A stretch of 57,667 bases of DNA from Xylaria sp. FL1777. Taxonomy: Eukaryota > Ascomycota > Sordariomycetes > Xylariales > Xylariaceae. The position numbers and the translations under genes were made by a program. How positions within the stretch are numbered: position 1 is the first letter of the stretch; each line of letters opens with the position of its first letter. Location: the NCBI GenBank assembly GCA_022578965.1, contig MU400749.1, positions 1-57,667 of the forward strand. The letters are read 5' to 3'. Positions 1 through 12,348 of this stretch are shown piece by piece. The notes below the pieces were generated by a model that made no database searches, was not told the DNA's origin, and saw nothing but the letters and a program-made list of their open reading frames with translations.

Positions 1-3000
1 AATAATATTATAATTAAATATATTAGCAATATTTAATATAATTTATTTTTTGTATTTTTATATAAATATATTAAAAAGTTTAGTTTTTTTAAGTACGTAA
101 CTATTATTATAGCTAAAAGTGCTTTTATTAAATCTTTTAATTTTTTAGGATTTTTGCTTGTATTTTTAAAGAATTTTATTTTGTTTTACTACTTTAAGTA
201 AAATTATGTTAGCTTATATTTTTAAGTTAATTAAAGTATTATATTTTTTTTTTTAATATATAAGTTTAACTTTAAATTAATTTCTTTAGTTATTACATTA
301 AACTTTACGTAAGGCCTTAGTTTTTTTAGCTATTTACTGCTTTTTTAATAAGTGCTTATTTTATTTTTTAATTCTTTTTTATAAGATATTTAAATGCTTG
401 TTTTTTTTAGTACTTTAAATATTATTATATTTTATTTTGTTTTTACTTTTAGTTAAGCTTTAAATTGTAGTTTTTAAGCTTTTTTGCTTTTAATAATTAT
501 TTTTTAGTATAATTATGCTTTAATTAGCTAGTAATATTTATAGCAATTATTTTTATATTTTTTTAAACCAGTGTTATAAGTGCAATTAAAATTCTTTTTA
601 AATGTTGCAAATTTTTATAAATTTTTATAATAAACTATAGTTATAACTAATTACTTTAATTTATAAAAGTTCTTTATTTTTGTTTTTATTATTTATTTAA
701 AAAACTAATTGTTTTTTAGTTTATTAAGTAAATATTAATAGCAATAATATATTATATAGCAATTTTATAGTACTTTATTATATTTTAAATCTTTTAAGCA
801 TAAAATATTATTATTATTTTTTATTATAGTTTTATTATAATAATAACTTTTAGCAATTAGTTAAATTACTAGCTTTAATTTTTAAAACGTATTAGTTTTT
901 ATGCTAATTATTAGTGCTTTTTTATTTTGTTATATTTATAATAGTTTAAGCTATAAAAATACTTTGTTTATTTTTATTAGTTTTTTTTTTATAGTATTTT
1001 TTACAGTTTTTAATTTTATTTGTTTTTGTTTTAAAGTTTTATAAGTTTTGTTTTTTTAAGTTTATTTAGCAATTAAGTATTTTAGTAGTTTATAATTAGT
1101 TTAGTAATTATACTATTTATAGTTATAGTTTTATTTTTTTAAATATAACTTTTTTTTAAGCTATATTTTAAGCTTTAATAGTTTAAAGTTTTTATAGTTT
1201 TATAAATTTGCTAATTATATTAATTTATTACTTTTTATTATTTGTTATTTTTAATTAAACTATTTTTTTAAGTTATATATTAAATAACTTTAATTGTTTA
1301 TATAATAAATATATCTTTTTGCAATTTGTTTTAATAATTATAAAGCTTTTAAATAGTATTTATATGCTTGTTTATTTTAACTTATATAAATAAAGCATTT
1401 AAATTTGTTTAATATAATATTTCTGTTTTAACTTAAAATAGCAACTTTATATTTTTGCTTTAAAAACGTATTTTTTAAGTTGCTTTATTATTTCTTATTA
1501 TTTTAAACTTTTATAATTTATATTTTTTTTTTAAGCTAAAAGATCTTTTCTTTTTTATAGCTTTTTTTTTTGTTTTTTTTTTTAGATTAGCATTGTTTTT
1601 AAAAGTATTTTTTTTTTTTGTAGTTATAACATTTAACTTTAAATATATTTTAAAGTTATCGTTTTTAAACTTTATTAATTTGCTTAAATCTTTATTTAAT
1701 ATTTTTTTAAGTATTCTTTTTTTTGTTTTTTTTAGTTTTTTTAGTTTTAAAGTACTAGTTAAATAATTATTAATTAATTATAATAGCTATATTAATATAT
1801 GTATTAATTTTTGCTAGTTTATTTATTTTATATAGTTTGTTTTAAACTTAGGTTTTAAGTTTATTATAAAATAAATAAAACAATGCAAGCTTAAATAATC
1901 TTAAAATTACTGCTAATTGTTTAAATTTTATAGCATAATTTACTGCTACTTTTATTTGTTTTAAGCAATAAAATGCTTTTTTAGCATATTTTGCTTTTTA
2001 AGTGTTTTTAAACAATGCTTTTATTTAATTTTTAAACTTAATATAGTTTTTAAAAATTTCTTTTGTTTTTAGTTTAAAATCAGTTAACTTATTAGCTTTT
2101 AAAAAATCTTTTAAAATAAATTAAAACTATTTTAGTACTTTTTTTAACAAAAATTATAAAATAGTTATTACTTTTTAGTTTTCTTTTATAATAGTAATAA
2201 AGTGCTATTTTAAATAAAGTTTAGCATAAATTAAAAAAGCTTTTATATTTATAAATTTATTATAAAGCTTTAAAGCAGTAAGTTTAAAACTTTTAATATT
2301 TAGCATTTTTAACATTATAAATAATTTTAATAATAAAAGCAGCAGTAGTAATAAAAAGTTAAGTTTTTTATTTTAAATTATTACTTTAAGTATAGCAGTA
2401 ATAAAAATAAACATTAGGTTTGCTAGTAATAATATAAGCATTAATTATAGTATAATTATTTGTTTAAAGCTTTAATTTATTATTATAATAGCAATTATTA
2501 TTATTGCTTTAATTACTATAACTAATGTTTACGTTAGTTTAAAAATTATAATACTTAATATTTAAGCTATTTTTTAAGTTAAAGTAACTAGTTTGTTTTA
2601 TAGCACTAGTGTTAATATTAGTTTTTTTTTACTACTATTGCTTAACTTTTCCTTTTTTACTACTGCTTTTTTTTTAATAAAAGTAGCTAATAAAAGTACT
2701 AAAGTTTATTGTTTTAATACGTTATTAGTTCTAAAAATCTTTAAAATCCTTAAACTTAATTCTTAATTTCTTATTTTTAGTAGTATAACTTAAATTTAAT
2801 TTATTAGTTATTAAATAAAGTTTATTTATATAATGCTAGTTAATATTTTTATTTTCTAAATATTCTTTAGGTATATTTTTAAAAGTTTATTTTATAAACT
2901 AACTATTACTTAACTTTTTTGTACTAATACTTGTTTTATATACTAAGTTTTACTAATTAAAAAGCTATTAAAGTATAACAAACCTATTATATATTAATAT

Positions 3001-3230
3001 AATAAGTTTGCTTTTAAAGTTTTAATTTGCAAGTAATAATAAAATCCTTAGTAGTAGTTCGTTAAGAAAATTTTTAAAGTACTTTTATTATTATGCATTA
3101 ATAAAGGTCTTAAGGAATTAAAAGTAATAAATATATTAATGCTTAGTAGTTATAAAAAATTAATAACTAAAAAACTAAAACTAAGTAAATAACTAAATAT
3201 AAGAAGTGCTTAACTATATAAACAAAAAAA
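1..3230. mobile_element. RIP-degraded repeat element, copy 1 (truncated by the window edge)
   Basis: This stretch is extremely AT-rich, has almost no CG or CA dinucleotides and has no usable ORF. From base 1 it aligns to the sequence from about 4079 onward with an offset of 4078 that drifts to 4083 through a few small indels. The two copies differ almost only by C/T and G/A exchanges in both directions, the mark of repeat-induced point mutation acting on each copy separately. The element class cannot be recognised because the coding content is destroyed. The left end lies outside the window. Confidence 0.85.
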
Positions 3231-4078
3231 AGGTAAAAAAAATAAAAACCTTCTTTAAATTACTATAAGTTTAATAAGCACTAAATTACTATAAGCTTAA
3301 TAAGCTTTAAATTACCGTAAGCCTAGTAAGCCTTAAATTACTATAAGCCCGGTAAACTAAGTAAATTATTACATAACTTAGCTTTAGTTAGCATAAAACC
3401 TCCAAGGTATATATAAAGGCATTAAGTTGCTTTAAAGGCTACTTTAGTGCTAATTTTATAACATTTATATACTGTTTATATAATAGTTTTTTATTTTTTT
3501 TTTTTAGCTATTTTAATAGCATAATATTTGTTTAAAATATTAATTGCTATAAACTATTTTGCTTAGCTAATATTTTTTTTTATAGTTATTAACAAAATAA
3601 AAAAATATTTATTTGTAATAATAATTATATTTAATAGTTAATAGTTAATTACTATTTGCTATACTAGTTTTTTTTTTTTTTTAATTAATTGTTTTTTATT
3701 TTTTATTTTAAGTATTAGTACTATAAAGTATTTAACAGATAATTAAAACTTTTTTAAGAATCTTTTTGCTAAATTTTTCTAAATGTACTTTTATAAAGCG
3801 TTTGTTTTATTTAAGCTTATATAATATACTTAATAAAACTTTAATTAATATTTTTCTTTAATAGGAATATAGTAGTTTTATAAGCTATATTTAAAAAGTT
3901 TTCTTTTTTTTTTTTTTTTAAATAGTTTGTAAAATTTGTAATATACTTTTAGTATTTTGTTTAAGATTTTTTTTGCGATTTTTCTAATTTTTTTGCTTTG
4001 TTTTTTATTTTTTTAATTAATAGTTTTTGCTTTTTATTAAATTAAAAAATTACTAGTTTTTAGTTATAATATTTTTAA
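3231..4078. other. AT-rich spacer between the element copies, possibly the 5' part of copy 2
   Basis: Apart from the 26-bp array, this is T/A-rich DNA without ORFs. Because copy 1 is cut by the window edge, the part from about 3480 to 4078 could be unmatched element sequence belonging to copy 2, which would make the full element about 3.8 kb. It could equally be unrelated filler. Bases 3362-3480 are slightly richer in GC than their surroundings. Confidence 0.5.
3256..3357. repeat. Four 26-bp tandem repeats showing graded C-to-T/G-to-A decay
   Basis: Units start at 3256, 3282, 3308 and 3334, the last being 24 bp. All share TAAATTAC(T/C)(A/G)TAAG. The following segment reads GTTTAATAAG, GCTTAATAAG, GCCTAGTAAG and GCCCGGTAA in order, so the RIP-type changes fall off from left to right. 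The array sits just downstream of element copy 1. Confidence 0.85.
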
Positions 4079-7000
4079 AATAATATTATAATTAAATATA
4101 TTAATAATATTTAATATAATTTGCTTTTTGTGTTTTTATATAAATATATTAAAAAGTTTGGTTTTTTTAAATATATAACTATTATTATAGCTAGAAATGC
4201 TTTTATTAAATTTTTTAATTTTTTAAGATTTTTGCTTATATTTCTAAAGAATTTTATTTTATTTTATTACTTTAAGTAAAATTATATTAGTTTATATTTT
4301 TAAGTTAATTAAAGTGTTATATTTTTTTTTTTAATATATAAGTTTAATTTTAAATTAGTTTTATTAGTTATTACATTAAACTTTATGTAAAGCTTTAGTT
4401 TTTTTAGCTATTTGCTGCTTTTTTAGCAAATGTTTATTTTGTTTTTTAATTTTTTTTTGTAAAATGTTTAAATGTTTGTTTTATTTAATATTTTAAATAT
4501 TATTATATTTTGTTTTATTTTTGCATTTAGTTAAGCTTTAAATCATAGTTTTTAAGCTTTTTTATTTTTAGCAACTATTTTTTAGTACAATTATGCTTTA
4601 ATTAGCTAGTAATATTTATAGCAGTTATTTTTATATTTTTTTAAAATAGTATTATAAATATAATTAGAATTTTTTTTAAATATTGTAAATTTTTGTAGAT
4701 TTTTATAATAAACTATAGTTATAACTAACTATTTTAATTTATAAAAGTTTTTTATTTTTATTTTTACAATTTGTTTAAAAAACTAATTATTTTTTAGTTT
4801 ATTAAGTAAATATTAATAGCAATAATATATTATATAGCAATTTTATAATACTTTATTATATTTTAGATTTTTTAAGCATAAAATATTATTATTGTTTTTT
4901 ATTATAGTTTTATTATAATAATAATTTTTAATAATTAGTTAAATTATTAGCTTTAGTTTTTAAAACATATTAATTTTTATGTTAACTATTAATGCTTTTT
5001 TGTTTTGTTATATTTAAAGTAATTTAAGCTATAAAAATATTTTGTTTATTTTTATTAGTTTTTTTTTTATAGTATTTTTTATAGCTTTTAATTTTATTTA
5101 TTTTTATTTTAAAGTTTTATAAGTTTTATTTTTTTAAGTTTATTTAGCAACTAAATATTTTAATAGTTTATAATTAGTTTAATAACTATATTATTTATAG
5201 TTATAGTTTTGTTTTTTTAAACATAATTTTTTTTTAAGTTATATTTTAAGCTTTAATAGTTTAAAGTTTTTGTAGTTTTATAAGTTTATTAACTGCATTA
5301 ATTTATTATTTTTTATTGTTTGCTATTTTTAATTAAACTATTTTTTTAAGCTATATATTAAATAACTTTAATTGTTTATATAGCAAATATATTTTTTTGT
5401 AATTTGTTTTAATAATTATAAAGCTTTTAAATAATATTTATATGTTTATTTATTTTAACTTATATAAATAAAGCATTTAGATTTGTTTAGTATAGCATTT
5501 TTGTTTTAACTTAAAATAATAACTTTATATTTTTGTTTTAAAAACGTATTTTTTAAGTTGTTTTATTATTTTTTGTTATTTTAAACTTTTATAACTTGTA
5601 TTTTTTTTTTAAGCTAAAAGATTTTTCCTTTTTTATAGCTTTTTTTTCTGTTTTTTTTTTTTAAATTAGCATTATTTTTAAAAGTGTTTTTTTTTTCTAC
5701 AGTTATAATATTTAACTTTAAATATATCTTAAGGTTATTATTTTTAAACTTTATTAATTTGTTTAGATTTTTGTTTAATACTTTTTTAAGTATTTTTTTT
5801 TTATTTTTTTTAGTTCTTTTAGTTTTAAAATACTAGTTAAATAATTATTAATTAATTATAATAGCTATATTAATATACATATTAATTTTTGCTAGTTTAT
5901 TTATTTTATATAGTTTGTTTTAAACTTAAGTTTTAAGTTTACTATAAAATAAATAAAATAGTGCAAGCTTAAATAATTTTAAGATTACTATTAATTATTT
6001 AAATTTTATAGTATAATTTACTGCTGCTTTTGTTTGTTTTAAGTAATAAAGTGCTTTTTTTGTATGTTTTGCTTTTTAAGTATTTTTAAATAGTGCTTTT
6101 ATTTAATTTTTAAACTTAATGTAGTTTTTAAAATTTTTTTTTGTTTTTAGCTTAAGGTTAATTAACTTATTAGCTTTTAAAAAATTTTTTAAAATAAGTT
6201 AAAACTATTTTAGTACTTTTTTTAATAAAAATTATAAAATAGTTATTACTTTTTAATTTTTTTTTATAATAGTAATAAAATACTATTTTAAATAAAGTTT
6301 AATATAAATTAAAAAGGCTTTTATATTTATAAATTTATTATAAAGCTTTAAAATAATAAGTTTAAAACTTTTAATGTTTAGCATTTTTAATATTATAAAT
6401 AATTCTAATAATAAAAGTAGCAATAATAATAAAAAGTTAGGTTTTTTATTTTAAGTTATTATTTTAAGTATAGTAATAATAAAAATAAGCGTTAAGTTTA
6501 CTAGTAATAATATTAATATTAGTTATAATATAATTATTTATTTAAAGCTTTAATTTATTGTTATAATAGCAGTTATTATTACTGCTTTAATTATTATAAC
6601 TAGTATTTATGTTAGCTTAAAGGTTATAATGCTTAATATTTAAGTTATTCTTTAAGTTAAAATAACTAGTTTGCTTTATAGTACTAGTATTAATATTAGT
6701 TTTTTTTTATTACTGCTGCTTAACTTTTTTTTTTTTGTTATTACTTTTTTTTTAATAAAAGTAACTAATAAAAGTGCTAAGGTTTGTTGTTTTAGTATAT
6801 TGTTAATTTTAAAGGTTTTTAAGATTTTTAAACTTAATTTTTGATTTTTTATTTTTAGTAGTATAACTTAGATTTAATTTATTAGTTATTAAGTAAGTTT
6901 TACTTATATAATACTATTTAGCATTTTTTGTTGTTTAAATATTTCTTTAGTATACTTTTAAAAGTTTATTTTATAAACTGTTTATTATTTAACTTTTTAT

Positions 7001-7312
7001 ATTAGTATTTGTTTTTATATACTAGGTTTTATTAATTAAAAAGCTATTAAAGTATAATAAACTTGTTATATATTAATATAATAGGTTTACTTTTAGGGTT
7101 TTAATTTATAAGTAATAATAAAATTCTTAGCAGTAGTTCATTAAAGAGGTTTTTAGAATATTTTTACTACTGTGTATTAATAAAGGTTTTAAGGAATTAA
7201 AAGTAATAAATATATTAGTGCTTAGTAGTTATAAAAAGAAATTAATAGCTAAAAAGCTAAAAACTAAGTAAATAATAAAATATAAAAAGTGCATAATTAT
7301 ATAAACAAAAGA
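4079..7312. mobile_element. RIP-degraded repeat element, copy 2
   Basis: This is the second copy of the repeat at 1-3230, in direct orientation. Long stretches match exactly apart from transitions; for example AGTACGTAAC in copy 1 is AATATATAAC in copy 2. Similarity ends near an AAACAAAA run (about 3228 in copy 1, 7310 in copy 2). No reading frame of useful length survives on either strand. It is probably a fossil transposon; the class is unknown. The plus strand carries more T than A, which weakly hints that an original coding strand was the minus strand. Confidence 0.85.
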
Positions 7313-7374
7313 AATAATAATAGTAATTTATAAATGTTGTTTTTTTTAATAAACTTGTTGCTATATTGCTTTAA

Positions 7375-7451
7375 GTTTAAAGCTTAATAAACTTAACGCT
7401 TAAGTTTATTAAGTTTAAAGCTTAATAAACTTAATGCTTAAGTTTGTTAAG
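7375..7451. repeat. Two tandem 38-bp units, each an inverted repeat with 14-bp arms
   Basis: At 7383-7413 a 14-bp arm (CTTAATAAACTTAA) is followed by CGC and its exact reverse complement. At 7421-7451 the same hairpin recurs with loop TGC and one mismatch in the right arm. The unit length is 38 bp. It lies about 70 bp beyond the end of element copy 2. It may be a transposon terminus or an AT-rich cruciform. Confidence 0.75.
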
Positions 7452-8050
7452 TTTATATATTAAACCCTTATAGTGGTTTAAATATATATTTCTTTAGCAA
7501 ATAAAACTTTTTTTACGCATGCTTTTTTTATATATGGCCTTTTAACTAGCCTAGTTAGCCTATTTTATAACAGCTATTTTAAAAACTATACTAATGTTTT
7601 AATACTTAATTATTGTTTTGCTAAAAAAAATAAAAACGCTTTATAAGCTAAATTAAAAAAAATAGTTTAACATTTTTATATGTTTATTTTAAGCTTTATT
7701 AATTAAAAGCTACTAGTTTAAATGTTTATTGCTAATTATAACTAAACTGCTTACATTAAGCAAGCTTTATTTATTACTAGCTAAAATAGTTAAGCATAAT
7801 ATATTATAACTTGTTTATAAAAATTATAGCAATTAATAAATAAATAAATTAAATATATAAATTAGTAATAATAAATTGCTTATTTATTAGTTTTATAGTA
7901 TTATTTGTAGTAAATAAAAAATTAGCTTTACTAAAAACATTAATAAAATAAAGCAATATAATTACGCAAAATTTACTATAACACTTTAATTGCAAAAAAA
8001 TAAATTATAACTTATGCATTCAAGCAATTAAGCCATATATAAATTAAGGA
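7452..8050. other. AT-rich tail of the RIP block and compositional boundary
   Basis: AT-rich, ORF-free DNA continues to about 8030-8060, where composition shifts within about 50 bp to mixed sequence. Nothing else is recognisable. Confidence 0.7.
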
Positions 8051-11000
8051 ATTAAACGATCAATTGAAAAGCTATCTAACAATACAAATAAAGCAACCGT
8101 AGCTAATTTCCATCTTGTTGTGCGTAATGGTTAAATCCATACTTCGAAATCTAGCGCAATACCCATACTCTTATTCCTACCATATGACTCAGCCCAGACT
8201 TACTCCAACTGGCTAGTCAGCTCATTTAGCCACTCTACTCTACTTCAGTATCTGGATCGGGTTACCTACGATTTTGGCCGTCGCCGAGGAATGACTTACG
8301 TAACCAAGAGTACGCATACCTAGTATGTTTTCGATGGTTGGTGCAACCTTCATCGTTTGGGGAAGCATGGATATAATGTGCAAAGCACGGTTCGGTACGG
8401 CGAGACTGAGGCGTAGGACTCTATTCGAGGCAGGCTCGCGTGCACACTGAGGGCCACGCTCATTAGATCAGCTCACATGCTCAATCCCGTGATCCTGCAC
8501 ACCATAGTGACCTCGCACAGGCCGCTTTTCAAGAGCTTCCACACCATGGACTAATGGTAGTACACGAGAGAGGGGGCCAAGAGAAGCTAAGCCTGCTGTT
8601 CAGATAGGCAAGACGGCGAGCATCTCATCTCGTGGTCATAAATATATCTACATAAACACTAATAGTTTATTTAAACGTCAGTATCGATTACCTAGGTACG
8701 GCCATTACAGGCCGATATTTGCCCTGGGAGGCTGGGATAGAGGATTTCGACTACATACTTGGCAGAGTTCCGTTTAATCCTTGTGAGCATACAAACGACC
8801 TGCTTATTCGCCGGCGGCTGATACAGAGGAATGATGCATGTAAGTGAGAATTGCTTTTTGCAACATGTACCAGAGACATTGCGACTCATCTTATTCATGT
8901 GACCATATACTAGCAATAACTGTATATCTCAAATTGATTGTAAGATAAGCCAATAATGCTAAAAGTATCCAGCTAGGTTGTTCGATGAGTTGTTCGCTCT
9001 GGAGTAAACCTAACGAAGTAGATGGGATAATGGTCGGCTAGGCATTGTAACTTGGTACTGTCACGGTCAGCGCCCCATGCGTTGGATGGAACAAATCGTT
9101 CCTCTTGTATTTCGCTACCGCTTATGGCAAAAGACCAAAAGGTACATATTCATTTGGTAAGATTCCGGATATCCATGTGAATTATGCTTCTGGCATGTCC
9201 TTCGTTATCAACAGGTTTCAAATGATTGAATCATTTTTAGGTCGTGGTGTTTCTGTCATTCGATGGCCAATATACTCTAGACATACAACCCATGAACCCC
9301 AGTCAAGGAGCCCTACGCCGTACGGCATGTGTGGTCTGGTTTAAGATAAGAGATATCACTCATGAGCCATAATACTCATAACCACTGAGACGACGGTATT
9401 TTATGTAGGGTGAGCACAGCGTTACCCCTTCGTGAGTGACGCTTGTGATGCACGGTTTCATGGCAGATCTCACCGCAGGAGGAACATGCAATATTCTAGA
9501 ATAGGATGGTAGCTTGCTGCAGGACACGGCGTTTACTGGAAAGAGGAGACAGGTGACAAGAAAAGCCAAATATACCAGTGGCGAACACGAGAAGTTGTTG
9601 ATTTCCTAGAAGATACATTTGAATCTGGCGAGGAGTCAGTTCGCAGACCTTGTCGTCTGTCATGTGGGTGAGTATAAGTCATTTGAGCAAAGAAACAGAT
9701 AGTAGAGCCAATCGTCATATTTTCCTCGGAATAGGCGGCAAAACGAACGGGCACTCCGGTGCTACAAGGTCTAGATAGGTTATCTTGTGCTACCCAAGCA
9801 GTAAGATAGCTGGTTGATTGGCAATGATTGCATTTGCATACGGGCGAGTTGTTAAAACGGCGCGGAGGACGAACACCCAGAAAATCCACACTGCGTAGTC
9901 AGGGTCCAACCCATCTGTTGAGTTTACCACCTATCAGTAGACCGGCTGGCCCGGCCGAAAACGTACCAATCCTTTACATGAAACATAAAGCCATATGTAT
10001 GGTACTGCGTAATGGGAAGCTTTGTAGACTGAGCGTCGTCCGGGTAGTGACGTGCTTGTGTCCACCCCGCTGAGACATGGCTGAGAGCCCGGCCGGAATC
10101 ATGGATGATGCATGCTGCCGAATGCTTGTGTCCAGAGCTGCGTCTGCGCGCGTGCGTTTGGGCGGGGTGTTGTCGGTTTGGCTGGGATGTAGTTTCTAGA
10201 AACAACACGTCACACGCGGGGTGTCGGTTAATATGGTGAGATATGTCGGGGGCCGCGGATTTTGGGGGTTCTCAGGGCTCTCATGTATAAGATCTAGATG
10301 ACGGGGTGCCGGATAGTTGCCAAGTCCGATTCAATGGATCCTGGAGGCGAAGAAAGGAGTAGACGGGATTGCTTGTCTGTTTGCAGAAGGTGCCAAGAAG
10401 AACTACCGTCGGTGTACTTACAGCTAGCTATCTACACTTGTACGCAGTAGGTAGTGTTGGTAGGCTGGGGGGCTATTAATAACAGAAGTTAGTACCTACT
10501 ACACTGCCTGTTTAAGTATTTACACAAGTACCTACGCAGTAGAGGTAGGCACTTTATATTGCGTACATGTGTAACCGAGAAAATGCACTTACTACTTACT
10601 ACGGGGCAGTACCTTACTTAGTGTATACCGGTAGTATGTAGGCAGTCTAGCGTGCACAAAAAATAGTAGTGGGTAGGGTGAAATAACCCAATTAGGAAAA
10701 GGGGCCCTCTGAGGTGGCGTACGCCAACGCCAAATCACGCCTAGGTCTTGCACCGGAGGGCCTTGTATCCGGGAAGCGCTAGCATAGTGTAGTGTATGGG
10801 TACTGTAGTGCAAACGTGGAAACATTACGCGAAAGGGAAAAAAAAAGGGTTCACTTGACAGGCAGCCCTGGGAAAATTTAGGGGTTGATTATGTATGTAT
10901 ATGTGATTTAATTCATCATTGATAGGGTCGCCAAGGTGTCAAAAAACAAAGTTGGTACTGCATTGCTACTCAAAAGAATAAGTCACATACCGGTACCCCC

Positions 11001-12000
11001 TCTGGAGACGATGACCCAAGCGATTATGTACGTATCGTGGTATGGAGTGACACTGCATTACTACAGTAGAATACTTACAATCGTCTGCTGCCCAGAAAGA
11101 TCTGAAATACTGTAGCAGGCTGATTCGGCCAAGCCATGTGAGATGGTAAGATTTCCGATGTGAGAGTCCCCACAAGGTGTCAGATCCTCCAAGCGATTCA
11201 GTACGTACTGTAGGTACCTATACAGTACTTATGATGCAAGACTACTAGCCTGGTGAAGGATTCGAGATGTGGACAGCTACCAAGAACCTACTTTACTGCG
11301 TCCTTACTATTTACGTGTACGGCGTTTGTAGTGTGAATATCCTCTTCATCTACTAGCTTATCTAAGAAGATACGATATATACTACATGTTGGTATCCCAT
11401 ATTCAAAATAACAGAATACCAAAAGAAACAACACAAAACAAGAAAGAAACTATCCTAGAGATTCATGGTGTGGCATACCATGTCTTGCAGCGGTAGCGCC
11501 CGTTCCTGCAAATGCAGTTCCGACAGCATGGGACGATTTTGACAACCATCGAGAATGTAAAAACTCCCTATACTACACTATACTACATCAAGTAGTATAG
11601 ATAGAGGGGTATTGGGTGATTGGCCGAGGCACTACACGTACGCTAGTACACCAGGTACCCAGGTAAGGTTAGTTAGGTTAGTTAGAGTAAATACCTAAGA
11701 AAGAGCTGGTGGGAAAGCCGGGGTGCCGGGTTCGACAAAGAGTCCGACGGGACGTTAGAAGTGTGCAAAGCCCTCGCTCAAGGCCGGCCCGATAGACACC
11801 GGGTGCTGCCCGGACTCTTTTATAATTCATGGTACGCTACTTATGCATCCCAACACCCCTGGATTCTGGCATAGGCATGTACGTGGGTAGATCGACGAAT
11901 TGGCCCCCTTGTCATAGCGTAATCGGTACCGAACCGACCCTGGCCGGAGAAAATAACAAAATAACAAAATACCAAAAACGAGGCTACCTACCTTAGTGTA
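8051..12000. other. Gene-poor intergenic region of normal GC
   Basis: No convincing gene is seen. The longest reading frames (118 aa minus at 9533-9889, 79 aa plus at 9105-9344) begin at GTG or TTG and resemble nothing known to me. From about 10.4 to 11.7 kb the DNA is crowded with GTAC-cored words such as TAGGTACCTA and with TACGCAGTA (10441, 10533, and 10003 on the minus strand). A short AGGTTAGTT duplication lies near 11668. Confidence 0.6.
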
Positions 12001-12091
12001 GGTATATAATCACTTAGACAGGCCCCTGGGTTAGCAGCCCTCGTGTTCTCAGAATCCTTCCCCGTCTTCCTCAGATAATATACATAGTTTT

Positions 12092-12156
12092 GTAAGTCTT
12101 ACTCTTGCATCGATTTTGTGGCTTTTCTTCCTGCTAACACTATTTTCTTTTTCCAG
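12092..12156 (+). other. Probable intron in the 5' untranslated leader of the ABC transporter gene
   Basis: GTAAGT at 12092 is followed by the branch site GCTAAC at 12133 and a pyrimidine tract ending in TTCCAG at 12156. The 65-bp length matches the coding introns of the same gene (69 and 74 bp). If real, transcription starts upstream of 12092 and the leader is at least 190 nt. No upstream ATG lies between the acceptor and the start codon except one in the TTATGTTAG context near 12190, which is stopped at once. Confidence 0.6.
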
Positions 12157-12348
12157 TAATATCCTTTAATTGTTTTTTCTTTCCCTTTTATGTTAGCTTC
12201 GAGGCACGCCGCTCTTCCTACACCCTGTCAATCCTTGGGCGCGCGCCACGAACTTTCGTATTAACACACATCGTGCGACGCCATTCATCCAAGCATAAGA
12301 AATCTCTAAGTTCTCGCTGCTTGGGCCGAGACCCAGCAAGGCGTCAAG

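Noticed and set aside
1..8050. Telomere or centromere
   Set aside because: There are no TTAGGG repeats, and the AT-richness is explained by RIP of a duplicated element; a centromeric role cannot be judged from sequence alone.
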